In this document: piece by piece, positions 62,115 to 64,000 of the stretch
Position numbering within the stretch: the stretch's first letter is position 1
Layout of the letters: every line of letters begins with the position of its first letter
Source of the DNA: Opitutia bacterium Tous-C4FEB
GTDB lineage: Bacteria > Verrucomicrobiota > Verrucomicrobiia > Opitutales > Opitutaceae
Reading direction: 5' to 3'
Assembly (NCBI GenBank): GCA_002304445.1
Contig: NEVA01000009.1
Span: 79,830-143,829, forward strand
DNA: 64,000 bases
Notes under the pieces: model-generated
Told to the model about the DNA's origin: nothing
Database searches by the model: none
Seen by the model: the letters and a program-made list of their open reading frames with translations, nothing else
Program-made: the position numbers and the translations under genes

Positions 62115-63134
62115 CTATCGCGCGGGGATCAGCCGGATTGTCTGCGCATCACGCTCCACGGTCACTTCACCGGTGCCTTCGAGCAGCCGCAGAAAAGCGC
62201 CGATGTTGTCCGCGCGGAACGAAGCGTAGATCGGCAACTCCGCCAGTTCCGGATCGTCCACCCTCAGCAGGACGTCGCCGCGGCGATTCAACTCCACCAC
62301 CGCTCGCGCCAACGGCGTGCGCTCGAATTCATAGCGCTCCGGCAGTTCCGAGTCGCCCGCCGCGACCGCCACCATCTTCTCCACGCGCGGCGCCTCGACG
62401 CGATTCGCCGGCACCACAACGCGCTGCCCGCCAGTCAGGACCGGTATTACCCGAGACGGCTGCAAGTCGCCCTCACGGGTTGCGTCTCGCACCTGCACCC
62501 GACCCGAAGCCACGCGCACATCCACGGCGGCCGCCTCGAGCCACACGTCGAAAACAGTGCCCAGCGCGCGCACCTCGATCGCGTTGTCGGTGACGACCAC
62601 AAAGGGCCGCGCTGCATCGTGCGCCACCGTGAAATGAGCGGCTCCACGCACCAGCCGGACGCGCCGCTCACCGTCACCGAATGCGACGAAAACGACCGCG
62701 CCCGGCCCGAGGTCAATCACCGATCCGTCGGCCAGAAACCGCCGCTGCTCAGGCACGAGCGTGGGTAATGCCGCGACCGCAGCCGCCGCATGCTGGCCGG
62801 ATTCCACCGGCGCGGACGACGGCCGTGGTGTAAACCAAGCGAACCACACCGCCGCTGCGGCCGCGATGCCCAGCGGGAACCTCAGCCGCCAGCCCCAAGG
62901 AGTGTCCCGCGTGACGTCGGCCTCCTGAGCCGTCGGGGCGTTCGCCAGCGCGTCAAACCGCCGCCACTCCCGCTCGCGCTCTTGGAAAACGACCGCGTGC
63001 AGCGGATTGGCGGCGCACCAGCGGCGGAACTCCTCAGTCTCCCGCGCACCGAGGCCGCGATCGCGGCCCACGACCCAAGCGGCGGCCTCAAGCGCGATGC
63101 GGTCGCCCTCGGCGTCGCCCTCCGGCCCGGTCAA
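62115..63134 (-). CDS. FecR-family anti-sigma regulator
   Basis: This 339-residue inner-membrane protein has a cytoplasmic N-terminus (EAAAWVVGRDRGLGARETEEFRRW), one membrane helix (LGIAAAAAVWFAWF, about 95-110), and a periplasmic FecR domain (ADGSVIDLGPGAVVFVAF, RRVRLVRGAAHFTV, VRALGTVFDVW, DVRVASGRVQV) plus a C-terminal STN-like contact region (ELNRRGDVLLRVDDPELA). The start is set at the TTG at 63134. It overlaps the sigma stop as TTGA and has AAGGAGG five bases upstream, the best ribosome-binding site in the window. The role is to relay the receptor signal to the sigma factor. Confidence 0.82.
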   Translation of the reverse strand: MTGPEGDAEGDRIALEAAAWVVGRDRGLGARETEEFRRWCAANPLHAVVFQEREREWRRFDALANAPTAQEADVTRDTPWGWRLRFPLGIAAAAAVWFAWFTPRPSSAPVESGQHAAAAVAALPTLVPEQRRFLADGSVIDLGPGAVVFVAFGDGERRVRLVRGAAHFTVAHDAARPFVVVTDNAIEVRALGTVFDVWLEAAAVDVRVASGRVQVRDATREGDLQPSRVIPVLTGGQRVVVPANRVEAPRVEKMVAVAAGDSELPERYEFERTPLARAVVELNRRGDVLLRVDDPELAELPIYASFRADNIGAFLRLLEGTGEVTVERDAQTIRLIPAR

Positions 63135-63670
63135 GGCCCCCTCCTTCGCCAAGCGGCGCGCCCGATCACATACTCAGCGCATTTGTGGAAACCGATCGTC
63201 AATTGCGCCGACACGGTGTGCTCGGAAATACTCAGCCGCGCCGCGATCTCTGCTTGGGACAAGCCGTCGACTTTCCGCAATCGGAAAATTTCCCGGCAAC
63301 GGCCCGGCAACGCGTCGATCGCCTCCCGCAGCAACTCGATTTCGCGCCCGCGTTCCGCTTCGGCTGTAGCGACATCTTCGTCGGAGGCGTGCACCCCTGT
63401 TTCGGTCGCAAGCGCGACTTCGCCGCCCGCCGTCCGCCGCCGCAGCTGGTCCAGTGCGAGATTGCGCGCGACCGTGAAAAGGAACGCCTTGGGCGAACGG
63501 AGCGCCGCGTCCGGTCGCAGACGCAACAGCCGCAAGTAGGCTTCCTGCACGATGTCGTCGACATCGTGCGCCGAAGGAAAACGGCTGCGCAGCCACGCCC
63601 GCAACAACGGTTCGTGCGGTTTTACCTGTGCCTCGAACCAGGCTGCCCGGGCGGATTCCAGCGGTGGCAT
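63131..63670 (-). CDS. ECF sigma factor (FecI-like)
   Basis: This 179-residue sigma-70 ECF factor has region 2 LRSRFPSAHDVDDIVQEAYLRLLRL, ALRSPKAFLFTVARNLALDQLRRR and region 4 LPGRCREIFRLRKVDGLSQAEIAARLSISEHTVSAQL (split). Its C-terminal IGFHKCAEYV is typical of FecI-like factors. It is the first gene of the sigma-FecR-receptor operon. It directs RNA polymerase to the cassette's promoter when released. Confidence 0.88.
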   Translation of the reverse strand: MPPLESARAAWFEAQVKPHEPLLRAWLRSRFPSAHDVDDIVQEAYLRLLRLRPDAALRSPKAFLFTVARNLALDQLRRRTAGGEVALATETGVHASDEDVATAEAERGREIELLREAIDALPGRCREIFRLRKVDGLSQAEIAARLSISEHTVSAQLTIGFHKCAEYVIGRAAWRRRGP

Positions 63671-63818
63671 GTCCGCAGATAACGCGGAGCATCGTCACCG
63701 GGTGAAGTAAATTTTCCGGCGACGCTGAAATGTCACGCGCCGTGTCGCCCACGGCCACGCCTGATCGGGCCGTTCGATCACGGCACGCCAAAAATTCTTC
63801 GCCTATTCGTCACGACGT
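63671..63818 (-). promoter_or_regulatory. Upstream region of the sigma/FecR operon
   Basis: This 148-bp spacer before the sigma factor gene probably carries its promoter. No convincing -35/-10 or palindrome is seen. Its far edge adjoins the peptidase E 3'-end copy. Confidence 0.35.
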
Positions 63819-63926
63819 GAACTCGCCGACGACGAAGGCCTCCTCGTCGAAGGCGACACCCCCACCCGCATCGGCGGCACCTTCCCGCCGACGCCAGTCG
63901 AACTCTCCGCCCAGCCGGCCGCCTGA
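63819..63926 (+). pseudogene. Remnant of peptidase E 3' end
   Basis: The last about 101 bp (63826-63926, ending in TGA) match the 3' end of the intact peptidase E gene (57684-57784). There are 11 mismatches by my count, mostly third-position, with two amino-acid changes. The weaker match seems to start at GAA 63819. The upstream part of the gene is absent here. It forms the far border of the sigma/FecR/receptor cassette. Confidence 0.8.
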
Positions 63927-64000
63927 TCTTATTCTAACGTCCTTCGATTTCCGAACTTTTCCGAAACGAGGCCCGGGCGTCTCGCACGTGGTTTTGATCC
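63927..64000. other. Trailing edge of the window
   Basis: Nothing recognisable lies after the peptidase E fragment up to the window end. Confidence 0.3.

Noticed and set aside
60124..62229. 701-codon plus-strand frame opposite receptor 4
   Set aside because: Arg/Ala/Gly/His-rich shadow of the receptor gene with no motif.
1..64000. CRISPR arrays, rRNA, tRNA, insertion sequences, prophage genes
   Set aside because: Read on both strands; no periodic repeats with spacers, no RNA-gene cores and no transposase or integrase were recognised.

Overview
The window is GC-rich, tightly packed bacterial DNA, most likely from a verrucomicrobium of the Opitutaceae type. This is an inference from four things: a large glycan-degradation locus built on TonB-dependent receptors with carboxypeptidase-regulatory N-termini but no SusD partner; several pectate-lyase-like enzymes carrying thrombospondin-type-3/dockerin-like calcium repeats; a DUF3826 protein; and the scarcity of Shine-Dalgarno sequences before otherwise clear genes. 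No rRNA, tRNA, CRISPR array or insertion sequence was recognised.

Layout. 1-8.3 kb holds a secreted subtilisin-like protease, two tandem broken RhuM-family fragments, a P1B-4-type metal ATPase divergent from a DinG-type helicase, and a small TPR protein. 8.3-30 kb is a minus-strand polysaccharide utilisation locus aimed at pectin/arabinan-like glycans. It has two TonB-dependent receptors, three pectate-lyase-like proteins, DUF3826, GH127, an Asp-box propeller, a two-domain DUF6298-like protein, an MGH1-like (alpha/alpha)6 glycosidase and a Tat-exported sugar isomerase fold. At 30 kb an AT-rich divergent promoter with three TTTCA/TGAAA inverted repeats separates this locus from a LacI-family regulator. 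Behind the regulator lies a plus-strand sugar-acid operon: SSS symporter, Fe-dependent alcohol dehydrogenase, DapA-like lyase, DUF1537 kinase, PdxA2-like dehydrogenase and a secreted propeller protein.

39-48 kb holds a TMTC-like membrane TPR protein, then a minus-strand run: an ABC-2 exporter pair, a VTT-type membrane protein, and a sugar cassette (TIM-barrel epimerase, FucU/RbsD mutarotase, aldo/keto reductase, zinc dehydrogenase) with a REP-like doublet inside it. 47.7-51.8 kb pairs an orphan OmpR-type response regulator with a third TonB receptor that ends in a strong terminator. 51.9-57.8 kb carries an unusual PhnI-like protein that has lost the zinc histidines, two P-loop proteins without a Walker A lysine, DUF5069, an MFS exporter, two GNAT acetyltransferases and a peptidase E.

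57.8-63.7 kb is an ECF sigma/FecR/STN-TonB-receptor/propeller cassette. It is bounded on its far side by a roughly 100-bp copy of the 3' end of the peptidase E gene, so the cassette sits between direct copies of one gene end.

How the parts work together: secreted lyases and glycosidases depolymerise a pectic glycan, the TonB receptors import the products, LacI senses a breakdown product, and the sugar-acid and fucose-type cassettes finish catabolism. The substrates are inferred from enzyme families and are not proven by the sequence.
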